In this document: positions 1-7,129 of the stretch, piece by piece | Layout: each line of letters opens with the position of its first letter | Numbering within the stretch: the stretch's first letter is position 1 | Origin: JAHFUI01 sp041485905 | GTDB lineage: Bacteria > Acidobacteriota > Vicinamibacteria > Vicinamibacterales > CAVVIG01 | Direction of reading: 5' to 3' | DNA: 13,438 nucleotides | NCBI GenBank assembly: GCA_041485905.1 | Contig: JBGPKK010000124.1 | Span: 1-13,438, forward strand | Program-made: the position numbers and the translations under genes | Notes under the pieces: generated by a model | Told to the model about the DNA's origin: nothing | Database searches by the model: none | Seen by the model: the letters and a program-made list of their open reading frames with translations, nothing else

Positions 1-1
1 C

Positions 2-1582
2 AGCATCTGCTCCTTCTTGTTTGTGTACGCCTTTCAGCGGCTCCAGGGTCTCTTGCCGCTGAATCCGCAGGGATTCGGCGCGAGCCAGGTGAGCCCCGAC
101 CAGTCGTTCAACACCGCCATCAGCTTCATGACGAACACGAACTGGCAGTGGTACAGCGGCGAATCGACGATGAGCTATCTCGTCCAGATGGCGGCGTTCA
201 CCGTCCAGAACTTCGTGTCGGCGGCCGCGGGGATCGCCGTGGCGATCGCGCTCATCCGCGGCTTCGCCCGTCACGAAACCGGCACGATCGGGAACTTCTG
301 GGTCGACTTGACCCGCGCGACGCTGTACGTCTTGATTCCCGTTTCCGTGGTCGCCGCGCTTGTGCTGTGCTCGCAGGGCGCTATCCAGAACTTCCATCCG
401 TACACGGTGGTCAAGACGGTTGAAGGCGCGACGCAGACGATCGCGCAGGGTCCCGTTGCCTCGCAGGAAGCGATTAAGCAACTGGGGACAAACGGTGGCG
501 GCTTCTTCAACGCCAACTCGGCGCACCCCTTCGAGAGTCCGACGGCATTCACGAACCTGGTTCAGATGTTCCTCATCTTCATCCTTGGCGCCGGACTCAC
601 CTATACGTTCGGCCACATGGTCAAAGACACGCGTCAAGGCTGGGCCCTCTTCTGGGCGATGGCGGTGATGTTCCTGCTCGGTGTCTTCGTCGCGTATCCA
701 GCCGAACAGGCGGGCAATCCAATCCTGGCGAAGCTGGGCGTGGAAAGCGCCACGACGGCCACGCAGGCGGGCGGGAACATGGAGGGCAAGGAGACGCGGT
801 TCGGGATTGCGGCATCGGCCTTGTTTGCCGCCGTGACCACCGACGCAAGCTGCGGCGCGGTCAACAGCATGCACGACAGCTACACGCCGCTCGGCGGTCT
901 GGTGCCGCTGTTCAACATGCAGACCGATGAAGTGATCTTCGGGGGCGTCGGAGCGGGCCTCTACGGCATGCTGCTCTACGCCATCGTGGGTGTGTTCATT
1001 GCCGGCCTCATGGTCGGCCGCACGCCGGAGTACATCGGCAAGAAGATCCAGCAGAAGGAAGTCAAGATGGCGCTCTTTGCGATCCTGGCGACGGCCTTCC
1101 TGATTCTGTTCTTTTCCGCCGTCAGCATCGTCGTGCCCTTCGCGAAGGGGAGCTACTGGAACCCGCAGGGACCTGGAATCGCGAATTTGAACAATGGCGG
1201 GCCGCACGGCTTGAGCGAGATGCTGTACGCCTACACGAGCGCGTCAGAGAACAACGGCAGCGCGTTTGCCGGCATTACCGTCAACACGCCCTGGTATGAC
1301 CTGACGCTCGGCCTCGCGATGCTGTTCGGGCGCTTCCTCTTCATGATTCCTGCGCTGGCGGCAGCGGGCAGCCTCGCCAGCAAGAACGCCGTTCCGACAT
1401 CCGCCGGCACGTTGCCCACGCACGGTCCGCTCTTTGTCGGCTTGCTCGTGGCGACGGTGATCGTGGTCGGCGCACTGACGTTCTTCCCGGCCTTGTCGCT
1501 CGGTCCGATCGTCGAACATTTCCTCATGCACCAGGGTCGGCTCTTCTCGACCATGCTCGTGTCGTTCCCGATCTGGAGTTAA
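2..1582 (+). CDS. kdpA: KdpA, potassium-binding and translocating subunit (5' truncated)
   Basis: KdpA is the membrane channel-like subunit of the KdpFABC K+ pump; it selects K+ and passes it to KdpB. The reading frame is already open at base 2 and matches KdpA from just before the LPLNPQ segment, which lies near residue 88 in the 557-residue E. coli protein, so roughly 75-80 N-terminal residues lie outside the window. All four selectivity-filter loops are visible. Numbering from the TTG at base 17, they are TNTNWQ (39-44), LGTNGGGFF (156-164), TTDASCGAVNSMHDS (274-288) and NNGSAFAG (412-419). GRTPEYIGKK and the C-terminal GTLPTHGPLFVGLL block are also typical. The gene ends three bases before kdpB, and its last codons carry the GGAG ribosome binding site for kdpB (1575-1578), so the two are co-translated. 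The TTG at 17 is not a real start. Identity is very secure. Confidence 0.97.
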   Translation, partial: SICSFLFVYAFQRLQGLLPLNPQGFGASQVSPDQSFNTAISFMTNTNWQWYSGESTMSYLVQMAAFTVQNFVSAAAGIAVAIALIRGFARHETGTIGNFWVDLTRATLYVLIPVSVVAALVLCSQGAIQNFHPYTVVKTVEGATQTIAQGPVASQEAIKQLGTNGGGFFNANSAHPFESPTAFTNLVQMFLIFILGAGLTYTFGHMVKDTRQGWALFWAMAVMFLLGVFVAYPAEQAGNPILAKLGVESATTATQAGGNMEGKETRFGIAASALFAAVTTDASCGAVNSMHDSYTPLGGLVPLFNMQTDEVIFGGVGAGLYGMLLYAIVGVFIAGLMVGRTPEYIGKKIQQKEVKMALFAILATAFLILFFSAVSIVVPFAKGSYWNPQGPGIANLNNGGPHGLSEMLYAYTSASENNGSAFAGITVNTPWYDLTLGLAMLFGRFLFMIPALAAAGSLASKNAVPTSAGTLPTHGPLFVGLLVATVIVVGALTFFPALSLGPIVEHFLMHQGRLFSTMLVSFPIWS

Positions 1583-1585
1583 GTC

Positions 1586-3721
1586 ATGGCATCTTCCACC
1601 ACTCTGCCTCCTGCTCCCGCTCCCGCCACCCCGTCGCCCGTCGACGAGACGAGCCTTATTCCGAAGAAGCTTGTCCGGGCGCGGCCGCTCTTCGACCCGG
1701 AGATTCTCCGCCGGGCGTTGAAGGATTCGGTCTTCAAGCTGAATCCGGTGACGCTGATGAAGAACCCGGTGATCTTCGTCGTCGAAATCGGCGCCGCGCT
1801 GGTGCTGTTGTTCCTCGTTCGCGACATCGCGACCGGCGCTGGCGGGATCGGATTCGAACTGCAGATCGATCTGTGGCTCTGGTTCACGGTCCTCTTCGCG
1901 ACGTTTGCCGAGGCGATGGCTGAAGCCCGCGGCAAGGCCCAGGCCGAATCGATGCGCAAGACCAGGACCGATACCATCGCCAATCGCCTCGCCGAGAGCG
2001 GACGGATCGAGAAAGTGTCTTCGTCGAAGCTGCGGGCCGGCGATGTCGTGGTCTGCAGTGCGGGCGAAGTCATTCCCGGAGACGGCGAGGTCATCGAAGG
2101 GATCGCGACGGTCGATGAGTCGGTGATCACCGGGGAAAGCGCGCCGGTGATCCGCGAGTCCGGCGGTGATCGGAGTGCTGTGACCGGCGGCACGCGGGTC
2201 CTCTCCGATCACGTCAGGATCAAGATCACCTCGAATCCTGGTGAAACGTTCCTGGATCGGATGATCGCGCTCGTCGAAGGCGCGGAGCGGCAAAAGACGC
2301 CGAACGAGATCGCCTTGAACATCATGATCGCCGGATTGACGATCATCTTCCTCCTGGCGGTGGTGACGCTCGTGCCGTACGCGATCTACAGCGTCAATTC
2401 GGCTGGCGCCGGTACGGCGCCGACGATCACCGTCTATGTGTCGCTTTTGGTGTGCTTGATCCCGACAACGATTGGCGGCCTGCTCTCGGCGATCGGGATT
2501 GCCGGCATGGATCGCGTGATGCAGCACAACGTACTCGCGATGAGCGGCAAGGCGGTCGAAGCGGCCGGCGACGTGAACACGTTGCTCTTGGACAAGACCG
2601 GTACGATCACGCTCGGCAGCCGCCAGGCCGTGGCGTTCCTGACGGCGTCCGGCGTCACCGAAGGCCAGATTGCGGATGCCGCTCAATTGTCCAGCCTGGC
2701 CGATGAAACACCGGAAGGGCGGTCGATCGTCGTCCTCGCGAAAGAAAAATATGGCCTGCGCGGCCGTGACGTGGCCGCCCACAACGCGAAGTTCATCCCC
2801 TTCTCGGCCTATACGAAGATGAGCGGCGTGGATATCGGGGGACGCCAGCTCAGAAAGGGCGCGACCGACGCCATCGTGAATTTCGTCAAGGAACACGGCG
2901 GGAAAATCCCAGCGGACGTCACGGAACTGTCCGACAAGATTTCGCGGACTGGCGGCACCCCGCTCGCCGTGGCCGACGGTTCGCGGCTGCTCGGCATCAT
3001 TCACCTCAAGGACATCGTCAAGGTGGGCATGAAGGAGCGCATCGCGCAGCTCCGGGCGATGGGCATTCGCTCGGTGATGGTCACCGGCGACAACCCGCTG
3101 ACTGCGGCGGCCATTGCCTCCGAAGCCGGCGTGGACGATTTCATCGCGCAGGCCACGCCGAAGGACAAGCTCGAGTACATCAAGAAAGAGCAGGCGGGCG
3201 GTCGCATGATCGCGATGACCGGCGACGGTACCAACGACGCGCCGGCGCTCGCGCAAGCCGACGTCGGTTTGGCGATGAACACCGGGACGACCGCGGCCCG
3301 CGAGGCCGGCAACATGGTGGATCTCGACAGCAACCCGACGAAGCTGATCGAGGTCGTCGCCATCGGCAAGCAGCTGCTCATCACGCGCGGTGCCTTGACG
3401 ACGTTCTCGATCATGAACGACGTCTCCAAGTACTTCGCGATTATTCCGGCGATGTTCATGGCCACGTATCCGGCGCTGAACAAGCTCAACATCATGTACC
3501 TCCGCACGCCCGAAAGCGCCGTCCTCGCCGCGGTGATCTTCAACGCGCTCATCATCGTGGCGCTGGTGCCGCTCGCATTGCGTGGCGTGCGATACAGGCC
3601 GCAAAGCGCGGCGCGGATGCTCCGTCGTAACTTGTTGATTTATGGGATCGGCGGCCTCGTCGCTCCGTTCCCGTGCATCTGGGCGATCGACCGGATTCTC
3701 GGCCTGCTCCACCTGGCCTGA
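1586..3721 (+). CDS. kdpB: KdpB, P-type ATPase catalytic subunit of the K+ pump
   Basis: KdpB is the ATP-hydrolysing subunit (P1-type-like ATPase) of KdpFABC in the cytoplasmic membrane. It has 711 residues, slightly longer than E. coli KdpB (682). Visible motifs in order: actuator TGES (182-185), whose serine corresponds to the inhibitory phosphorylation site Ser162 of E. coli; LIPTTIGG in the membrane (291-298); phosphorylation motif DKTGT with Asp336; nucleotide-domain KFIPFSAYTKMSG (402-414) and RKGATDAI (423-430); TGDN (500-503); and MTGDGTNDAP (544-553). The TM5 coupling residues Asp612 and Lys615 (NDVSKYFAIIPA) match E. coli D583 and K586. The first ~20 residues are a Ser/Thr/Pro/Ala tail not needed for the fold. 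The ATG follows GGAG by seven bases and leaves a 3-base gap from kdpA. All catalytic residues are intact, so the pump should be functional. Confidence 0.98.
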   Translation: MASSTTLPPAPAPATPSPVDETSLIPKKLVRARPLFDPEILRRALKDSVFKLNPVTLMKNPVIFVVEIGAALVLLFLVRDIATGAGGIGFELQIDLWLWFTVLFATFAEAMAEARGKAQAESMRKTRTDTIANRLAESGRIEKVSSSKLRAGDVVVCSAGEVIPGDGEVIEGIATVDESVITGESAPVIRESGGDRSAVTGGTRVLSDHVRIKITSNPGETFLDRMIALVEGAERQKTPNEIALNIMIAGLTIIFLLAVVTLVPYAIYSVNSAGAGTAPTITVYVSLLVCLIPTTIGGLLSAIGIAGMDRVMQHNVLAMSGKAVEAAGDVNTLLLDKTGTITLGSRQAVAFLTASGVTEGQIADAAQLSSLADETPEGRSIVVLAKEKYGLRGRDVAAHNAKFIPFSAYTKMSGVDIGGRQLRKGATDAIVNFVKEHGGKIPADVTELSDKISRTGGTPLAVADGSRLLGIIHLKDIVKVGMKERIAQLRAMGIRSVMVTGDNPLTAAAIASEAGVDDFIAQATPKDKLEYIKKEQAGGRMIAMTGDGTNDAPALAQADVGLAMNTGTTAAREAGNMVDLDSNPTKLIEVVAIGKQLLITRGALTTFSIMNDVSKYFAIIPAMFMATYPALNKLNIMYLRTPESAVLAAVIFNALIIVALVPLALRGVRYRPQSAARMLRRNLLIYGIGGLVAPFPCIWAIDRILGLLHLA

Positions 3722-3731
3722 CCCGGGTAGT

Positions 3732-3749
3732 GTCCGGCGTTAGCCGGAC
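3732..3749. repeat. Perfect palindrome between kdpB and kdpC (REP-like hairpin)
   Basis: GTCCGGC and GCCGGAC form a perfect 7-bp stem around the loop GTTA. It lies in the 44-base gap between the kdpB stop and the kdpC start, three bases before the kdpC ribosome binding site (AGGGAG, 3753-3758). There is no T-run, so it is not a terminator of the usual kind. It could tune or stabilise the kdpC part of the message, or be a copy of a dispersed intergenic palindrome; from memory, similar 'GTCCGGC-loop-GCCGGAC' units are frequent in Acidobacteriota genomes. Confidence 0.7.
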
Positions 3750-3765
3750 CGTAGGGAGACTTGAC

Positions 3766-4503
3766 ATGCTTAAGGAACTCAAACCTGCATTCATGATGAT
3801 GCTGGTCATGACGGTCTTGACCGGCTTGGTGTATCCGGCCGTCATCACCGGGATTGCTCAAGTGGTCTTTCGCGATCAGGCGAATGGCAGCCTGATTGTC
3901 TCGAACGGTCAGGTTATCGGCTCCCGGTTGATCGGGCAGAATTTCGCGAAGCCCGAGTACTTTCACCCGCGGCCATCCTCGGCCGGCAGTGGCTACGATC
4001 CGACCGCCAGCGCGGGATCGAACCTGGGGCCGACGAGCGCGAAGTTCATCAACGGGACGACGAAAATGGACGACAAGAAAAACGAGGTCGTCGATTTCGA
4101 TGGCGTCAAAGATCGCATCGTGCACTACTGCCTCGACAACGACATCCCGTATGACTCCTCGGTGCCCCTTGAGCGATTCAAAGACGCGAAGGGTGAGCTC
4201 GATGACGTGAAGCTGATCAAGGCGTTCAACGACGACAAGGCACCCTTGGTGTTCATGCCGAAGACGCCGATCCCGGCCGATGCGGTGACGGCCTCCGCGT
4301 CGGGTCTGGACCCGCACATCAGTCCGGGCAATGCCCAGGTGCAGGTGGCACGTGTGGCGAAGGCTCGCGGAGTGTCGGTGGAACAGGTGCAGGGGTTGAT
4401 TGAGCAGCACACAGCAGGACGGGCGCTCGGTTTCCTTGGGGAGCCGAGCGTGAACGTCCTGGAGGTCAATCTGGCACTGGACCAGCAGTTTCCCCACAAG
4501 TGA
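3766..4503 (+). CDS. kdpC: KdpC, stabilising subunit of the K+ pump, with a large insertion
   Basis: KdpC is a single-span, periplasm-exposed subunit that holds the KdpFABC complex together and raises its ATP affinity. The ATG at 3766 is chosen because AGGGAG (3753-3758) lies seven bases upstream and the protein then begins with the usual short basic tail and one membrane helix (about residues 7-35, ending VVFRDQANGSLI). Family blocks seen: IGQNF (56-60), YFHPRPS (65-71), SNLGPTS (85-91), VTASASGLDPHISP (174-187), RVAKARGVSVEQV (196-208) and the C-terminal VNVLEVNLALDQ. The protein has 245 residues against about 190 in E. coli. Nearly all the excess is a charged stretch, about residues 92-168, between SNLGP and PADAVTASASG. 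E. coli has only a short helical linker there. Assignment is secure; the role of the insertion is unknown. Confidence 0.96.
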   Translation: MLKELKPAFMMMLVMTVLTGLVYPAVITGIAQVVFRDQANGSLIVSNGQVIGSRLIGQNFAKPEYFHPRPSSAGSGYDPTASAGSNLGPTSAKFINGTTKMDDKKNEVVDFDGVKDRIVHYCLDNDIPYDSSVPLERFKDAKGELDDVKLIKAFNDDKAPLVFMPKTPIPADAVTASASGLDPHISPGNAQVQVARVAKARGVSVEQVQGLIEQHTAGRALGFLGEPSVNVLEVNLALDQQFPHK

Positions 4504-4685
4504 ACGAGGATTGCGCAGCAGCCTGCGGTCGACGAGCGCCCTGAGGTGACGGCGCGAAGGCCTCCGATCTTCTAGTTGACAATCCCGACCCTTATCCGAG
4601 GGCGGTGCGGCCGGGTGTCCGCGGCGTGCCCGGCATCATTTGTTCAATCCTCGTCAGATACAATCATTTCCGGAATCACTCGACG

Positions 4686-5759
4686 ATGAGCGTTGACGAC
4701 GACGAGCGCTCGGCTCACCGAGACCCGGAAGCACTGCTCCGGCAAATCGAGGCGGCGGAACGAGCCGAACACCGTGGGCAGCTGAAGATCTTTCTCGGCT
4801 ATGCCTCAGGCGTTGGTAAATCGTTCAAGTTGTTCGACGAAGGCCGTCGCCGCCGCGAACGGGGTGAGGACGTCGTCATCGCCGCCGCGCAGCCCGATTC
4901 GGCCCCTGAAGTCGAGCAGGTGATTCGGACCCTCGAGATCATTCCGACGCGGGACGTCGGAGGCGTGCCGGTCATCGACGTGCCCGCGGTTCTAACGCGT
5001 CGCCCGCAGGTCTGTCTGATCGACGGTTTGGCGTACGACAACCCTTCTGGGAGCCGCCACCGAAAGCGCTATGAAGATGTCGAGGAGCTACTCGGGGCGG
5101 GGATTTCGGTTCTCACATCGATCAATCTCGAGTACATCGCCGAGCAACAAGCATTCGTGCGAGGCATCCTCGGCAAGACGAAGACCGACACGGTGCCGCA
5201 GGATTTCATCGACCGCGCTGATGAAGTGGTCGTCGTCGATGCTCTACCTGAGGCGGACGAGGCCATTGGGGCGCAGAAGCTCTCGCAGCTTCGGCAGCGC
5301 GCGCTGCTGCTCACGGCCGACGTCGTGGACCGTCAGCTCGAAGCGTATCTTCGGCTGCATGGTGTCCAATCGTCGTGGGGCACCCAGGAACGGATTCTCG
5401 TGTGCATGACACCGCGAGCCAACGCAACCAAGATGCTGGCCAGCGGTCGGAGGAACGCCGATCGCTTCCACGGCGAGCTGTTCGCCATCTATGTGACCCA
5501 GGACAATCTCACGCCTGAGGATCGAATGGCGCTCGACCGCAACGTCACGCTCGCGCGCGCACAACAGGCGCACGTCGAGATTCTGGAAGGGAAGGATCCG
5601 ATCAAGACGATTCTCGAGTACGCACGGACGCAGGGCATTACCCAGATCTTCGTGGGTCACAACCTCCGCCGTTCCTGGCGCGCTCGTCTCGGTGGCACAC
5701 CGCTCGACCGACTGATCCGAGACGCAGAAGGCATTGACGTTCGGGTGTTCCCCCAGTGA
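4686..5759 (+). CDS. Stand-alone KdpD N-terminal domain protein 1 (KdpD-NTD + Usp), divergent
   Basis: A 357-residue soluble protein aligned with the cytoplasmic N-terminal half of the K+ sensor kinase KdpD. It has a Walker A motif GYASGVGKS (38-46), the SGSRHRKRYEDVEELLGAGI block (121-140), then a Usp-type alpha/beta domain from about ILVCMTP (237) to the end. There are no membrane helices and no HisKA/HATPase region, so it cannot be a sensor kinase by itself. It is divergent. The Walker B region reads VCLIDGLAYDN (109-119), with Gly where KdpD has Glu, and the usual NVQHLESLND is INLEYIAEQQ. About 15-25 residues of the segment before the Usp domain also appear missing. The ATG at 4686 is preferred over a GTG at 4605 because homology begins after it; the ribosome binding site is weak (GGA at 4672-4674). 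It lies 182 bases after kdpC and overlaps the next gene by four bases. A K+-related sensing or scaffold role is likely but unproven. Confidence 0.85.
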   Translation: MSVDDDERSAHRDPEALLRQIEAAERAEHRGQLKIFLGYASGVGKSFKLFDEGRRRRERGEDVVIAAAQPDSAPEVEQVIRTLEIIPTRDVGGVPVIDVPAVLTRRPQVCLIDGLAYDNPSGSRHRKRYEDVEELLGAGISVLTSINLEYIAEQQAFVRGILGKTKTDTVPQDFIDRADEVVVVDALPEADEAIGAQKLSQLRQRALLLTADVVDRQLEAYLRLHGVQSSWGTQERILVCMTPRANATKMLASGRRNADRFHGELFAIYVTQDNLTPEDRMALDRNVTLARAQQAHVEILEGKDPIKTILEYARTQGITQIFVGHNLRRSWRARLGGTPLDRLIRDAEGIDVRVFPQ

Positions 5760-6886
5760 GCGTCAGCACCCAAGAGCGGAGACGTGGCCGCCTGAAGGTG
5801 TTCCTGGGTTACGCGGCGGGTGTCGGCAAAACCTACCAGATGTTAGCCGAGGCTCAGGACCTGAAACGCCGTGGCGTCGACGTCGTCATCGGGTACTTCG
5901 AACCCCACGGCCGGAAGGAGACGATCGCGCTGAGTGAGGATTTGGAAACCGTTCCAAGAAAGGTCCTGGAGTACCGCGGCTCGCGTTTCGAGGAAATGGA
6001 CACGGACGCGATTCTCCGTCGCCACCCGGCGGTGGCCGTCGTTGATGAATTCCCGCACACGAACGTGCCGGGATCGGCGCTTCTCAAACGCTGGGAAGAC
6101 GTTCACGTGTTGCTCGACGCGGGCATCGACGTGCTGACGACGATGAACGTGCAGCACCTGGAGAGCTTGAACGACCAGATCTGGCAGAGCACCGGCGTCC
6201 GCGTGCGCGAAACGATCCCCGACTGGGTACTGAAGCAAGCCGACGAAGTCGTCATGGTCGATCTCACACCCCGTGCGTTGCTCAACAGACTTGCGCGGGG
6301 GGTCATCTATTCGCCAGAACGGTCCCAGGCCGCCCTGCAGAATTTCTTCAGGGAGTCGACACTCGTGGCGCTTCGCGAGCTGGCGATGCGTCAGGCGGCG
6401 TATGCGATCGAAAGTCGTCTTCCTGGCGAGGAGCTGTCAATGGCGGGTGGCACATCGGGGGAAGAATTCGAGGCGCGCGAACGGCTACTGTTGCTTGTCG
6501 GGCCAGATCCATCCAGTGCCGCGTTGATCCGCCGTGGGCGGCGCGTGGCCGACTATCTCCAGGCCGAGTGCCTCGCCGTGTACGTGACCAACGCGCCAGA
6601 CTTTCGAAACCTGGCCGACAATGAGCGTGAGAGCTTGGAACGTCATCTCAACTTTGCCCGCGGGCTGCAGATCGAGACCCGGATCCTTGAAGGAACCGAC
6701 ATCGGCGAAACGATGGTGAATTTCGCGCAGATTCACAGTGTCACTCAGATCTTCGTCGCGCGTGAGAAGCCGACGGCGCTGCGCTCATGGTTCGCCTCGG
6801 CGTCAGTGCAACGAATCGTGAATCTTGCCCGGGACATGCAGGTCACGGTGGTTGCCGATCGCTCCATTCGGCACGTGACCGCATGA
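5756..6886 (+). CDS. Stand-alone KdpD N-terminal domain protein 2 (KdpD-NTD + Usp), canonical motifs
   Basis: A 376-residue protein closely resembling the first ~370 residues of KdpD, ending before the membrane and kinase parts. Motifs: Walker A GYAAGVGKT (18-26), HGRKET (51-56), Walker B AVVDEFPHTNVPGS (94-107), TTMNVQHLESLND (128-140), VRETIPDWVLKQADEVVMVDL (150-170, conserved as a block) and FFRESTLVALRELAMR (197-212). A Usp domain follows at about 242-368 (RLLLLVGPDP to VTVVAD). It starts with GTG inside the overlap GTGA with the stop of the preceding gene, and no good ribosome binding site precedes it, so translation is probably coupled. In S. aureus, c-di-AMP binds the KdpD Usp domain through an SxS-x20-FTAxY pattern; here the corresponding end reads CLAVY, so that ligand is not supported by sequence. 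Short KdpD-like proteins of this architecture are known in cyanobacteria such as Anabaena. Domain assignment is firm; function is inferred. Confidence 0.9.
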   Translation: MSVSTQERRRGRLKVFLGYAAGVGKTYQMLAEAQDLKRRGVDVVIGYFEPHGRKETIALSEDLETVPRKVLEYRGSRFEEMDTDAILRRHPAVAVVDEFPHTNVPGSALLKRWEDVHVLLDAGIDVLTTMNVQHLESLNDQIWQSTGVRVRETIPDWVLKQADEVVMVDLTPRALLNRLARGVIYSPERSQAALQNFFRESTLVALRELAMRQAAYAIESRLPGEELSMAGGTSGEEFEARERLLLLVGPDPSSAALIRRGRRVADYLQAECLAVYVTNAPDFRNLADNERESLERHLNFARGLQIETRILEGTDIGETMVNFAQIHSVTQIFVAREKPTALRSWFASASVQRIVNLARDMQVTVVADRSIRHVTA

Positions 6887-6891
6887 ACGAT

Positions 6892-6906
6892 GCCGCCGCA
6901 GGCGGC
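6892..6906 (+). terminator. GC hairpin just after the second KdpD-like gene
   Basis: GCCGCC and GGCGGC pair perfectly around a GCA loop, starting five bases after the stop codon. No T-run follows, so it could end or stabilise the kdp-side transcript but is not a classic intrinsic terminator. Confidence 0.3.
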
Positions 6907-6935
6907 GGACGGCGACTTCGCTTCGTCGTCGTGGC

Positions 6936-7028
6936 GTGCCTGCTAGGCCACTCGACCCGGTCCGGACGGCGTTCACGACGCCGGAGGGCCTGGCCACGTG
7001 GCTGTGGCGCGACGTCCGCGTCGAGCTG
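6936..7028 (+). pseudogene. Possible fragment of an AHSA1/SRPBCC-like gene
   Basis: In this frame the conceptual peptide contains DPVRTAFTTPEGLATWL followed by WRDVRVEL. This resembles the start of AHSA1-type (Activator of Hsp90 ATPase homologue) SRPBCC proteins, where 'AFTTPEGLARWL...VRVEP' is characteristic. Nothing upstream in frame resembles the expected beginning of the domain, and downstream (NNATLLRQLHQ...) the likeness stops, so at most about 30 codons survive. It lies in the 241-base gap between two convergent genes. The likeness was judged by eye on a short stretch in GC-rich DNA and may be coincidence. Confidence 0.25.
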
Positions 7029-7099
7029 AATAATGCGACGTTGCTCCGGCAACTGCATCAGCGCTCGGCTAGGTCGTGCTTCAGTTTCAACGACAGGAC

Positions 7100-7129
7100 G
7101 ATTCGCCCAGAGACAACGCGCGGCGAATC
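7100..7129 (-). terminator. Inverted repeat at the 3' end of the permease gene
   Basis: GATTCGCC (7100-7107) and GGCGAATC (7122-7129) are perfect 8-bp arms with a 14-base loop; one arm overlaps the permease stop codon (7128-7130). It could form a hairpin at the end of the minus-strand message. There is no strong T-run after it on the minus strand, so termination is only a suggestion. Confidence 0.35.

Noticed and set aside
1244..3712. Very long minus-strand open frame (822 codons) opposite kdpA and kdpB
   Set aside because: It is an antisense frame to two certain genes. Its product is rich in Arg, His, Asp and Gly with no domain, as expected from GC-rich coding DNA read backwards.
3673..3765. 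Earlier in-frame start for kdpC inside kdpB
   Set aside because: It would add 31 residues unlike KdpC and run across the palindrome; the ATG at 3766 has a good ribosome binding site and begins at the family's N-terminus.
4536..4555. GCGCC/GGCGC inverted repeat after kdpC as a terminator
   Set aside because: Only 5-bp arms with a 10-base loop and no T-run; expected often by chance at this base composition.
4576..4604. Perfect TTGACA (4576-4581) as a promoter for the KdpD-like genes
   Set aside because: No -10-like hexamer exists 15-19 bases downstream (the DNA there is GGGCGG-rich), so a promoter is not supported.
4504..6886. Full KdpD sensor kinase split by frameshift
   Set aside because: Both proteins start again with their own Walker A motif and both end after the Usp domain; no membrane or kinase sequence is found in any frame after either, so this is a tandem pair and not one broken kinase.
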